A stretch of 64,000 bases of DNA from positions 1 to 64,000 of the forward strand of contig NZ_JASHJC010000004.1 in assembly GCF_030733385.1 (NCBI RefSeq), given 5' to 3'. Source of the stretch: Roseovarius sp. MMSF_3359 (lineage in GTDB: Bacteria; Pseudomonadota; Alphaproteobacteria; Rhodobacterales; Rhodobacteraceae). Every line of letters starts with the position of its first letter. Within the stretch, counting starts at the first letter, position 1. The notes beneath the pieces are model-generated. The model did not search any database. It saw only the letters and a program-made list of their open reading frames with translations, and was not told the origin of the DNA. Both the position numbers and the translations under genes were made by a program. Of the stretch, positions 1 through 7,787 are shown piece after piece.

Positions 1-24
1 ACCGTCCTGAGTGGCGGTCGGGGG

Positions 25-402
25 GTGGGCGACACCGTCAGGGCACCGGTTCTGCTGTCGCGCCATGGGTTTGGGGTCAGATATGACCTGGATCAGCGTA
101 CGGGTGTCGTATCAAACCGCGATCACGACCTTTTCGGACAGTCCCTGACCGGGCGCATCCTTGTCTTCACGAATCCAAAGGGCGGCGTGGCTGCCTCGTG
201 GTCATTGGCAGGGCTGAAGGAAAGAAAACTGGCACCAGCGGGGATCATCTTTCGACAAACAAGCCCGATTTTCGTTCAGGGCGCGATTTTCGCGGGCATT
301 GCCCTGATGGATGGGTTTCGTGAAGATGCCTGGTCAGTTTTGTCGGATGGCGAGGAAATCATTCTGATCCCCGGTGAGGGCCGGGTTGAAGCCAGGCGCT
401 GA
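25..402 (+). CDS. Aconitase X swivel (small) domain protein, 5' end uncertain
   Basis: The protein matches the small swivel domain of aconitase X (AcnX, DUF126). It has a core reading FGQSLTGRILVF, a GGVAASWSLAG stretch where the family has its Gly/Ser-rich loop, and IIFRQTSPIFVQGAI towards the end. AcnX enzymes dehydrate cis-3-hydroxy-L-proline to delta1-pyrroline-2-carboxylate. The frame stays open to the left edge of the window, so this could be the C-terminal part of a fused AcnX. Alternatively it is a separate small subunit starting near GTG 25: a TGA in another frame at 8-10 could end a catalytic-subunit gene. The pyrroline carboxylate reductase-like gene at 4530 supplies the next step, which supports this reading. 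Confidence 0.75.
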   Translation: MGDTVRAPVLLSRHGFGVRYDLDQRTGVVSNRDHDLFGQSLTGRILVFTNPKGGVAASWSLAGLKERKLAPAGIIFRQTSPIFVQGAIFAGIALMDGFREDAWSVLSDGEEIILIPGEGRVEARR

Positions 403-410
403 GGTCTATT

Positions 411-430
411 TGTTGCATTTTCGTGCAACA
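411..430. promoter_or_regulatory. Candidate operator, perfect palindrome before the ureohydrolase gene
   Basis: TGTTGCA (411-417) and TGCAACA (424-430) are perfect inverted repeats with a 6-base spacer. They lie 77 bases before the chosen start of the ureohydrolase gene. A near copy with the same arm length and spacing lies at 4431-4450, before the reductase gene. The dyad fits LysR-type boxes, and the LysR gene at 3457 lies between the two targets. Assignment to that regulator is inference. Confidence 0.6.
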
Positions 431-507
431 TAAAATTCATACCGCGCAGTTTTTGTGACACATATGAGGGTCTAGTGCAGGGCCAACCCCTTTCGGAAGG
501 TCCTGAA

Positions 508-1572
508 ATGAACGTGTCTCCAAAATTGAAGAAACTGCGCGAACTTTATGCGGGCGCCAGCGGCGGCAAGATGCATGATGCTGAATTCCAAGCCGTGGCT
601 GAGGCTCTGTTCAGCGGTGATCGTCGCCCGCCGCCTTATTCAGGGGTGTCGACTTTCCTGGATGCGCCCTATCGGCCTGACGCCCCTGACGACGGGTTCG
701 ACGGGCTGGATGTGGCGATAATCGGTGTGCCGATGGACCTTGGCGTGACCAACCGCAACGGATCGCGTTTCGGCCCGCGGGCGGTTCGGACCGTCGAGCG
801 GATCGGCCCGTTCCATCACGTGCTGCGCACGGCGCCGCTGACCGAATGTTCGGTGGCGGATGTGGGCGACGTTCCCTTTCGCAGTCGGTTCGACCTGAAC
901 ATGTCCACCGAGGATATCGAAACCTTCTATCGTGGCGTCGCGGAGAGCGGCGTGATCCCGCTGAGCGTCGGGGGCGATCATTCGATCAGCTATCCGATCC
1001 TCAAGGCGATCGCGGCGGACCGGCCCGTTGGCATGATCCAGATCGACGCCCACTGTGACACTGCCGGGCCTTACGAGGGCCAGAAGTTTCATCATGGCGG
1101 GCCGTTTCGCAGCGCGGTCCTGGATGGGCTGCTGGACCCCGAACGCACGGTTCAGATCGGCATCCGTGGCGGTGGCGAATACCTTTGGGAGTTCTCTTTT
1201 GCCTCGGGAATGACGGTCATTCACGCCGAAGAAGTGCATGAAATGGGTGTCGAGGCCGTCATCGCGAAGGCCCGCGAGGTGCTGGGCGATGGCCCGACCT
1301 ATCTGAGCTTCGACGTGGACGGGCTGGACCCGGCCTTCACGCCCGGCACCGGCACGCCCGAGGTCGGCGGGCTGAGCTCTCGCGAGGCGACCATGATCCT
1401 CAACGGCATGAAAGGTGTCGATTTCATCGGTGGTGATGTTGTCGAGGTGGCACCGCAATACGATCCCGGGACCAATACCGCGCAGGTTGGCGCGCAGATG
1501 TTGTTCCAGATCCTTTCCCTGATCACTCATGCGCCCGGGTTTCGGGCCAAAAGCAAAGGTAATGCGACATGA
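508..1572 (+). CDS. Agmatinase/guanidino-acid hydrolase family protein (ureohydrolase)
   Basis: A 354-residue arginase/agmatinase fold enzyme that hydrolyses a guanidino group to urea using two manganese ions. The metal ligands are visible: GGDHS (His158), DAHCD (Asp180, His182, Asp184) and SFDVDGLDP (Asp269, Asp271), followed by GTGTPEVGG. ATG 508 is preferred over an upstream GTG at 475 because GGAAGG lies 7 bases before it. It overlaps ridA by ATGA, so the two are co-transcribed. The substrate is not readable: agmatine, guanidinobutyrate or guanidinopropionate are all possible, and the AcnX/pyrroline reductase neighbourhood suggests an arginine- or proline-related compound. Confidence 0.88.
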   Translation: MNVSPKLKKLRELYAGASGGKMHDAEFQAVAEALFSGDRRPPPYSGVSTFLDAPYRPDAPDDGFDGLDVAIIGVPMDLGVTNRNGSRFGPRAVRTVERIGPFHHVLRTAPLTECSVADVGDVPFRSRFDLNMSTEDIETFYRGVAESGVIPLSVGGDHSISYPILKAIAADRPVGMIQIDAHCDTAGPYEGQKFHHGGPFRSAVLDGLLDPERTVQIGIRGGGEYLWEFSFASGMTVIHAEEVHEMGVEAVIAKAREVLGDGPTYLSFDVDGLDPAFTPGTGTPEVGGLSSREATMILNGMKGVDFIGGDVVEVAPQYDPGTNTAQVGAQMLFQILSLITHAPGFRAKSKGNAT

Positions 1573-1913
1573 CTATCACACGTTACGAGCCCGACGGGCG
1601 TAAATGCCAGGCCGTTGTGCATGGCGATACGATCTATCTCGCTGGCCAGATCGGAGAGGGTGACGGCATTGCAGAGCAGACCCGCAATGCACTGGCCGAG
1701 GTGGAACGGCTGCTGGCGCTTACGGGCGGCACCAAAAGCGACATTCTGTCGGTGACGGTCTGGCTGGCCGATATGGATGATTTCGACGGTATGAACGCAG
1801 TTTACGATGCCTGGGTCGACCCGAACAATCAGCCCACCCGGGCTTGTGGTGAATCGAGGCTGGGCGCGCCGGAGTTTCTGGTTGAATTCATGGTGATTGC
1901 GGCCAAACGCTGA
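1569..1913 (+). CDS. RidA family reactive-intermediate deaminase
   Basis: A 114-residue RidA/YjgF/UK114 protein. The family hydrolyses reactive enamine or imine intermediates made by PLP enzymes and amine dehydrogenases. The IYLAGQIG strand, VTVWLADMDDFDGMNAVYD helix region and the conserved arginine in QPTRACGES (Arg91) are visible. The usual Val/Glu end appears as FLVEFMVIA. It starts inside the stop codon of the ureohydrolase gene (ATGA), so translation is probably coupled. A RidA partner makes sense where cyclic imines such as delta1-pyrroline-2-carboxylate are formed. A terminator-like hairpin follows. Confidence 0.9.
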   Translation: MTITRYEPDGRKCQAVVHGDTIYLAGQIGEGDGIAEQTRNALAEVERLLALTGGTKSDILSVTVWLADMDDFDGMNAVYDAWVDPNNQPTRACGESRLGAPEFLVEFMVIAAKR

Positions 1914-1941
1914 TCCGTGTGACCAATCGCCGGAACCCAAG

Positions 1942-1969
1942 GACCAGATCGGTTAGTTTCGATCTGGTC
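1942..1969 (+). terminator. Terminator hairpin between converging ridA and FAD oxidase genes
   Basis: GACCAGATCG (1942-1951) and CGATCTGGTC (1960-1969) form a perfect 10-bp stem with an 8-base loop, followed by TCTCTTTCATCTT. The T-tract is interrupted. The hairpin lies between the ridA stop and the stop of the opposing oxidase gene and could serve both. Confidence 0.65.
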
Positions 1970-1979
1970 TCTTTCATCT

Positions 1980-3368
1980 TCAGAGCTCAAAGATTTTGCC
2001 GGGATTTAGAATGTTGTCTGGGTCCAGTGTGCGCTTGAGCGATTTCATGACGTCAAGCATCTGAGGCGTGATCGAGCGGTCCAGATAGGCCCGCTTTTCA
2101 AGCCCGATACCGTGTTCCGCCGAGACAGTGCTGCCCGCAAACCCTGAGACGGTATCATAGAGAAGCGCGTCATAAACATCGCGATTGGCGGCCTCGGAGT
2201 GCGAAAGCCCGTACATCACATGCAGGTTGCCATCACCGACATGGCCAAAAATGTACGGTGTAATTTCCGGAAAACGGGATGCGAAGTTGTCGACCAGCGC
2301 CGTCGCGAAGGGGCCGAGATCGCGCAGCTCGAAGCCGACATCATAGGATAGATATGTCTCGTGGAGATGTTCGATGGCATCGCTGTCCTCCCGTGCGCGC
2401 CAGATCGTGGCGCGTTCGGCCTCGGATTGTGCGACGATGGCATCCGCGACCAATCCGGCCTCAAACGCCGGTTCCATCAAGGACATCAACGCATTTTGGG
2501 CCGATTCTTCATCCGCTCCCGATACTTCGATCACGCCATAGAGCCCGTGATCTGCCCCAAGCGGTGGCGCGCCGAAGCCGGGTTGTGATGTGGTCAGGCG
2601 GTAGTAGTCGGGCCACATCGCCTCGAACGACATCAGGCGGGCGCCAAGCACGTGCCGCGCCCTTTCGAACAGTTGGGAGAAGTGATCGAAACTGTCGCAC
2701 GCCACCAGCGCACAGCTTAAGGATTTTGGCGCGGGCCAGAGCCTGAGAACGATCTTGGTCACAAGCCCCAAGGTTCCTTCCGAGCCTATGAACAATTGCT
2801 TGAGGTCATATCCCGCATTGTTCTTGAGGAGGGGGCTCGTCATGTCCAGAATCTGACCGTTCGCCAAGACGACTTCCAGGCCGAGAACGTTCTGGCGTAT
2901 CATTCCGTATCTGAGGACCCGGGCGCCGCCTGCATTGGTCGAAACCATGCCACCCAACGTGCAGGAGCCGCGTGACGGAATATCGACGCCACAAATCACG
3001 TCGTGCTTTGACAGCGCGTCAGTAAGCGCCTCCAAGGTGACACCCGGCTCGACTACGGCGATGCCCTGCGCCGGGTCAATGCGCAGCACGCGGTTCATGC
3101 GTTCAAAGGATACGATGACCTCACCCATGTGAGATGCTGTCGCGTCAACCAGTCCGGTCAGACCGCCATGAGGTACCAGGGCGATCTTGTTGTCCGCCGC
3201 TGTCTGACAGATCGTGACAAGGTCCTGGGTGCTCCGGGGCCGAACCAGAACCTGCGCCCCGAGACTGTCTTCGCAATAACCAGGATTGCGCGCGGCAAGT
3301 GCCTCACCGGTCAAAACCTGTTCCGCCCCAATGGCATCGGACAGGATTTCAGCAGGATTGGTCGTCAT
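1980..3368 (-). CDS. FAD-linked 2-hydroxyacid dehydrogenase (GlcD/D2HGDH family)
   Basis: A 462-residue flavoprotein of the FAD_binding_4/FAD-oxidase_C family, which oxidises D-2-hydroxyacids such as D-lactate, glycolate or D-2-hydroxyglutarate. Visible hallmarks are VPHGGLTGLV in the FAD site, TLGGMVSTNAGG, GSEGTLGLVTK, and the C-terminal IFGHVGDGNLHV and SAEHGIGLEKR motifs, ending in DPDNILNPGKIFEL. ATG 3368 is chosen over longer starts because AAAGGAGGGCCACC precedes it and the family N-terminus begins there. It diverges from the LysR gene at 3457. The substrate is unknown, and its place in the hydroxyproline-like cluster is inferred from position only. Confidence 0.85.
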   Translation of the reverse strand: MTTNPAEILSDAIGAEQVLTGEALAARNPGYCEDSLGAQVLVRPRSTQDLVTICQTAADNKIALVPHGGLTGLVDATASHMGEVIVSFERMNRVLRIDPAQGIAVVEPGVTLEALTDALSKHDVICGVDIPSRGSCTLGGMVSTNAGGARVLRYGMIRQNVLGLEVVLANGQILDMTSPLLKNNAGYDLKQLFIGSEGTLGLVTKIVLRLWPAPKSLSCALVACDSFDHFSQLFERARHVLGARLMSFEAMWPDYYRLTTSQPGFGAPPLGADHGLYGVIEVSGADEESAQNALMSLMEPAFEAGLVADAIVAQSEAERATIWRAREDSDAIEHLHETYLSYDVGFELRDLGPFATALVDNFASRFPEITPYIFGHVGDGNLHVMYGLSHSEAANRDVYDALLYDTVSGFAGSTVSAEHGIGLEKRAYLDRSITPQMLDVMKSLKRTLDPDNILNPGKIFEL

Positions 3369-3456
3369 GGTGGCCCTCCTTTCGGCTCTGTCCGGCAGTC
3401 TGCCACGAAGAAGGCACGGATTGGGGTGTGAATTACAGTGGCTTTGGTGAATAAAC

Positions 3457-4413
3457 ATGAAACAAAGACCCATCAACAGACGTGGAATTTGCCTGATGGA
3501 GCCAAAGCTCAACAAAAGAAGAAAGCTGCTGGGCCGGGTGAGCGATTCTGACATGCACCTGATCCGCGTGTTCAAGACCGTGGCGGAATGCGGCGGTTTC
3601 TCGGCGTCCCAGAGCGAGCTCGGCGTCGGGCGTTCGACCATATCGCGCCAGATTTCGCATCTGGAAACCCGGCTCGGGTTCAAGCTCTGCTACCGCGGGC
3701 GCAGCGGGTTCAAGCTGACGCAACATGGAGAGCAGGCGCTGACCTACGTCAATCAGCTCTTGGCCGCAGCGGAGGATTTTGCCGAAAACATCGCGTCGAT
3801 CAACGATGATTTCGTGGGCAAGATCGACGTTGCGATGATCGATAGCAGCTTTACCGATCCGAACAATCCGATGCTTTCCGCCATACGCGCCTTCCGAGAT
3901 CTGGCGCCGCGTGTCACGATCAATCTTGCGATACTGTCCCCGGGCGAAGTTGAACGCGGTGTTCTTGACGGCAGTTATCACCTTGGGATCGTTCCGGCCT
4001 ATCGGTCTCTGCCCGAGCTGGTTTACGAAGATCTTTACGTCGAAGACGTGGCATTGTTTGCCGGGCCATCGCACCCTTTAGCTCGCCAGTTAAGTGACGG
4101 TGCAAAGCTGTCGTTTGACGATGTTCTGCACCACGAGCTTGTTTACCGCGGGTATCTGGAAGGTGAGCGGCTTGCCGATATCAAGGAGCAGTTCCCGCGC
4201 GGCCCCACGGTGCACCAGACCGAGGCGGTGGCAACACTGGTTCAGGCCGGTGCCTACCTGGGCTTTTTGCCCAAACATGCGGCAGATTCCGATCTGCTGA
4301 GCATTTTGCCCGAGGCCTTCGCCTATTCCAGTCCGATAACTGTCGTTCGCAAACGGACCCGAAAACACTCCGTGGTGACCCGCGGGTTTCTTGATCTGCT
4401 GCACAAGGGGTAG
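3457..4413 (+). CDS. LysR-family transcriptional regulator
   Basis: A 318-residue LysR-type regulator with an N-terminal winged helix-turn-helix (SASQSELGVGRSTISRQISHL) and a periplasmic-binding-protein-like effector domain after about residue 100. It is divergent from the FAD oxidase and upstream of the reductase/DUF3604 pair, so it is the natural local regulator. A dyad of LysR type occurs at 411-430 and at 4431-4450. The start is uncertain: ATG 3457 or ATG 3496, neither with a strong ribosome binding site. Confidence 0.88.
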   Translation: MKQRPINRRGICLMEPKLNKRRKLLGRVSDSDMHLIRVFKTVAECGGFSASQSELGVGRSTISRQISHLETRLGFKLCYRGRSGFKLTQHGEQALTYVNQLLAAAEDFAENIASINDDFVGKIDVAMIDSSFTDPNNPMLSAIRAFRDLAPRVTINLAILSPGEVERGVLDGSYHLGIVPAYRSLPELVYEDLYVEDVALFAGPSHPLARQLSDGAKLSFDDVLHHELVYRGYLEGERLADIKEQFPRGPTVHQTEAVATLVQAGAYLGFLPKHAADSDLLSILPEAFAYSSPITVVRKRTRKHSVVTRGFLDLLHKG

Positions 4414-4430
4414 CCAGCGAAAGCGATCTT

Positions 4431-4450
4431 TGTTGTACGGTCATGCAACT
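4431..4450. promoter_or_regulatory. Candidate operator, second copy of the 411-430 palindrome
   Basis: TGTTGTA (4431-4437) and TGCAACT (4444-4450) are separated by 6 bases, the same geometry as the perfect dyad at 411-430. Five of seven positions pair, and both copies follow a T-rich run (CTATT and ATCTT). It sits about 80 bases before the reductase start, so the ureohydrolase/ridA and reductase/DUF3604 operons may share one regulator. Confidence 0.5.
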
Positions 4451-4529
4451 TTTCTGTGCCGCGACGCCGTTTTACTTTTGCCAAAGCCATTGTTTGTTCC
4501 CAGTGACCCTGAAGAGCACAGGAATGGGC

Positions 4530-5459
4530 ATGGCAATGAAAATATTCGACGCTGCAGAAACTACTGAAAACCTGCCGTTTCCGGCGCTGATCGACCGGAT
4601 GCAGGATATGTTTTCGCAAGGCCTGTCCGCCCCTGACCGACATCATCATACCATGCCAATGACCGCAGAGCCGGACGCCACCCTTCTTCTGATGCCTGCA
4701 TGGTCCGACAGGATTGGTTGCGTGAAAATCGTCACCGCAACACCGGGCAACAGCGCCCGGGGGTTGCCTGCTATTGCCGGTTCGGTGCTGGTTTTTGACC
4801 GGGCGACCGGGGCGCATCTGGCCGTTCTGGACGGCGCAGTTCTGACCACCCGCAGGACGGCGGCGGCATCGGCGCTCGCGGCCCGGCACCTTGCGCGCCC
4901 GGATGCGCGTCGTCTGCTTGTGCTTGGTGCCGGCAAAGTGGCGTGCCAGTTGCCCGAAGCCTTTCGGGCCGTGAGACCGATCGACGAGGTGTTGGTTTGG
5001 AACAGAACCCCCGGATCGGCGCAAAAACTGGTGGAGATGCTGAGGGCCGATGGATGGAAAGCGGATATCGCCGAGGATCTGTCCCAGGAGGTGCCCCGGG
5101 CCGACATCATCAGCGCGGCAACCCTGGCAACCGAACCTGTCCTGCGGGGTGAATGGCTACGTGACGGACAACACATCGATCTTCTGGGCGCGTTCACACC
5201 GGCGATGCGCGAAGCCGACGACCTCGCGCTGCAACGATCATCCATCTATGTCGACACGCGCTTTGCGCTTTCTGAGGCTGGCGAGATCAAGATACCGCTC
5301 GAGACGGGCGCGATCTCGGAAGCGAATATCTTGGGCGACCTTCACACGTTGTGCATCGGCAAGGATACTCGGCGCAGCGACACGGAAATAACGCTCTTCA
5401 AATCGGTCGGGAATGCTACGATGGATCTTGCCGCGGCTTCATTATTCTCCACGGGATAG
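4530..5459 (+). CDS. Delta1-pyrroline-2-carboxylate reductase-like (ornithine cyclodeaminase/mu-crystallin family)
   Basis: A 309-residue member of the ornithine cyclodeaminase/mu-crystallin family. The Rossmann motif VLGAGKVA lies at residues 131-138, CVKIVT supplies the conserved lysine, and the RHHHTMPM, SARGLPAIAG and LTTRRTAAASALAARHL stretches match the subgroup annotated as NAD(P)H-dependent delta1-pyrroline-2-carboxylate reductases. These convert the AcnX product to L-proline. ATG 4530 is chosen because AGGA lies 6 bases before it; ATG 4524 and 4536 are alternatives. DUF3604 follows after 6 bases, so the two form an operon. An ornithine cyclodeaminase role is the main alternative. Confidence 0.8.
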   Translation: MAMKIFDAAETTENLPFPALIDRMQDMFSQGLSAPDRHHHTMPMTAEPDATLLLMPAWSDRIGCVKIVTATPGNSARGLPAIAGSVLVFDRATGAHLAVLDGAVLTTRRTAAASALAARHLARPDARRLLVLGAGKVACQLPEAFRAVRPIDEVLVWNRTPGSAQKLVEMLRADGWKADIAEDLSQEVPRADIISAATLATEPVLRGEWLRDGQHIDLLGAFTPAMREADDLALQRSSIYVDTRFALSEAGEIKIPLETGAISEANILGDLHTLCIGKDTRRSDTEITLFKSVGNATMDLAAASLFSTG

Positions 5460-5465
5460 GTTTCT

Positions 5466-7772
5466 GTGACACGCAACCAGGAAAATCCGAGCATCATCCC
5501 GGACCGTCTGATGGGCGATGTCTGGCCTTCCGCGCATCCTGGTGTCGATCTGTCGGACTACGGATCGGCCTATTTGACACCGGCAGACCCGGTCGAAATC
5601 CGATCCATGCAGACGCTCCAGTTGATCTACGAAGTCGGCAAATTCGGGCTGGATGACACGGGTGGCCTGAAGGTTGTGCAGCGATTCACCAATGATGGCG
5701 GGCGCTGGCAAACGGACAACCCGGCAGCGATGAACTATGTAACGGCTGCTGCCTCGAATGGGGTCTCGCTTGATCTTGAGGTCGAACGGCTGGGCCACCA
5801 GCGCCCGTGGGACCGATCGCTGTGCGTTACGTTGAACAAAGGCTACATGCGGCCCGGCGATACGATCACGATCACTTTCGGAGACCGGTCGCAGGGCGGA
5901 CCGGGGCTGCGGATGCCGACCTTTTGCGAAAGCGCCCATGAGTTTCGGGTGCTCGTCGATGCCTGCGCGACGCGGCATTACATGCCGCTGCCGGATCGCC
6001 CGGCGATCACGATCATGCCGGGGCCGCCGGCGACCTGGCGGGCCATCCTGCCGGGCCTGCGCCGTCCAGAACGCACATTCGCGCTCTGCCTGCGTGCAGA
6101 TGACATCTGGGGCAACCCGTCCGATCAGGTTGACGGTACGTTCCGGCTTCATGCCGACCGGCCCGTCGACGGGTTGCCGGACACAGTGACATTCGAAAAG
6201 GGGCAACGGTCGCTGCGCCTGGATGGGTTGAGCGTGCCCGAACCCTGCGTCCTGCGGATTGCCCTTTGTGATGACGCGGGCGCTGAGCTGGCACGTTCGA
6301 ACCCGTTGGTGGTGCGCGACAGCACATTGGAGGGCTATTGGGGTGATTTGCACGGGCAAAGCGGTGAAACCGTCGGCATCAACACGATCCGCGAATACCT
6401 TGAATTTGGCCGTGATCTGGCGATGCTGGACGTGATGAGCCATCAGGCCAATGACTTTCAGATCAAGAACCGGTTCTGGGACGAGATCAACGAGGTTACG
6501 GCGGAATTTGACAAGCCGGGGCGCTTCGTCGCATTCCCGGGCTACGAATGGTCCGGAAATACGCCGACGGGCGGCGATCACAATGTTTTCTTCCGTCACG
6601 AAGGCCGCAGGATACGGCGTTCGTCGCACGCTCTGTTGCAGGACCGAAGCGATCTTGGGGATGACGTCAACACGACCTCGGCCTTGTTCAACGCGCTGAA
6701 GGACGAGGATTGCGCGCTGTTCGCGCATGTGGGCGGCCGACCGGCCAACATCGCCCAGGCCGATGGCGGGGCGCTGCGCACATCCGTCGAAGTACACTCC
6801 GACTGGGGGACGTTCGAATGGATCATGAACGACAGTTTTGATCTGGGCTACCGGCACGGGCTTGTATGCAATTCCGATGGCCACAAGGGCCGTCCGGGGG
6901 CCAGCCATCCTGGCGCCGCGAGTTTTGGCGCCTTTGGCGGGCTGACCTGTTTTCTGGCAACCGAGCTGAGCCGGGACAGGATCTTTGACGCAATGCGTCG
7001 CCGACACCACTATGGCACGACGGGCGCGCGGCTGCACCTGGATGTCACGGCGCGATTTGACGGACAAGCGCGCATATTCGAGACAGACCCCAGGCTGGGG
7101 CCGGGTGGTTCATTCCTGTCCGAACGGGCGATGATGGGCGATATCGTCGCGGTGTCTGATGACGAGAGCGAGATCACTGTCGCTGCCGAAACTCAATCGC
7201 CCTTGCTCTCGATTGACCTTCTGCGTGGCGCTGAGGTTCTGGAGACTTTCCGCCCATACGATCAAAGCGATCTGGGCCACCGCGTGCGCATCTGTTTTCA
7301 CGGGGCGGAATATCGTGGCCGCGGGCGGCAAACGACCTGGACGGGTCAGGTGCGTTTTGCAGGTGCACGGATCGAGAAATTCACGAAAATCAATGCCTGG
7401 AACCACGACAGGATCCTCGAACAAACCGGCGATGACACGGTCGAATTCGATCTGCTGACCACCGGCAATTTCGTGGGTTTCGATGTCTGGCTGGACACAG
7501 TGCAAGGCGAGGCCGCGATCACGACAAATCATGTCTCTCAACAGATCGGGTTGTCGTCGTTGGGTGTCGAACCCGTGACGCTCGAAGCCGGGGGCCTGGA
7601 CCGCAAGGTCACGGTGGCGTGCTTGCCGGATGCTCTCTCGCATCGGTCGTTTTCAGTGACGCAGCGTGTGGCCTTGGCCCCAGAAGGCGACACGCCAATC
7701 TGGTGCCGTATCGCAACCGAGGACGGGCATCTTGCCTGGTCAAGCCCGATTTACCTGTTTCGCGAAACCTAA
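5466..7772 (+). CDS. DUF3604 protein with PHP-like metal-binding motifs
   Basis: A 768-residue DUF3604 protein that starts at GTG 5466 just after the reductase stop, with GGATAGG upstream. The central part resembles a PHP-type metallohydrolase: YWGDLHGQS, MSHQANDF, FPGYEWSG with GGDHNVFF, CALFAHVGG and NSDGHKG supply His/Asp/Glu ligands in the expected order. No signal peptide is visible. The biochemical function of DUF3604 is not established. The operon position suggests action on a substrate or side product of the hydroxyproline/guanidino pathway, but that is inference. Confidence 0.8.
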   Translation: MTRNQENPSIIPDRLMGDVWPSAHPGVDLSDYGSAYLTPADPVEIRSMQTLQLIYEVGKFGLDDTGGLKVVQRFTNDGGRWQTDNPAAMNYVTAAASNGVSLDLEVERLGHQRPWDRSLCVTLNKGYMRPGDTITITFGDRSQGGPGLRMPTFCESAHEFRVLVDACATRHYMPLPDRPAITIMPGPPATWRAILPGLRRPERTFALCLRADDIWGNPSDQVDGTFRLHADRPVDGLPDTVTFEKGQRSLRLDGLSVPEPCVLRIALCDDAGAELARSNPLVVRDSTLEGYWGDLHGQSGETVGINTIREYLEFGRDLAMLDVMSHQANDFQIKNRFWDEINEVTAEFDKPGRFVAFPGYEWSGNTPTGGDHNVFFRHEGRRIRRSSHALLQDRSDLGDDVNTTSALFNALKDEDCALFAHVGGRPANIAQADGGALRTSVEVHSDWGTFEWIMNDSFDLGYRHGLVCNSDGHKGRPGASHPGAASFGAFGGLTCFLATELSRDRIFDAMRRRHHYGTTGARLHLDVTARFDGQARIFETDPRLGPGGSFLSERAMMGDIVAVSDDESEITVAAETQSPLLSIDLLRGAEVLETFRPYDQSDLGHRVRICFHGAEYRGRGRQTTWTGQVRFAGARIEKFTKINAWNHDRILEQTGDDTVEFDLLTTGNFVGFDVWLDTVQGEAAITTNHVSQQIGLSSLGVEPVTLEAGGLDRKVTVACLPDALSHRSFSVTQRVALAPEGDTPIWCRIATEDGHLAWSSPIYLFRET

Positions 7773-7787
7773 GCCGGCCGGGTTTCG
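7763..7787. terminator. Short hairpin between converging DUF3604 and sulfatase genes
   Basis: CGAAACC (7763-7769) pairs with GGTTTCG (7781-7787). It overlaps the end of the DUF3604 gene and abuts the sulfatase stop. The arms are 7 bp with no long T-tract, so termination in either direction is only plausible. Confidence 0.35.

Noticed and set aside
3369..3683. N-terminal extension of the FAD oxidase to 3683
   Set aside because: The extension crosses into the divergent LysR gene, while ATG 3368 has a strong AAAGGAGG site and the family N-terminus.
5442..7067. 541-residue ORF antisense to DUF3604
   Set aside because: The plus-strand protein has recognisable metal motifs. The antisense product is Arg-rich without family features.
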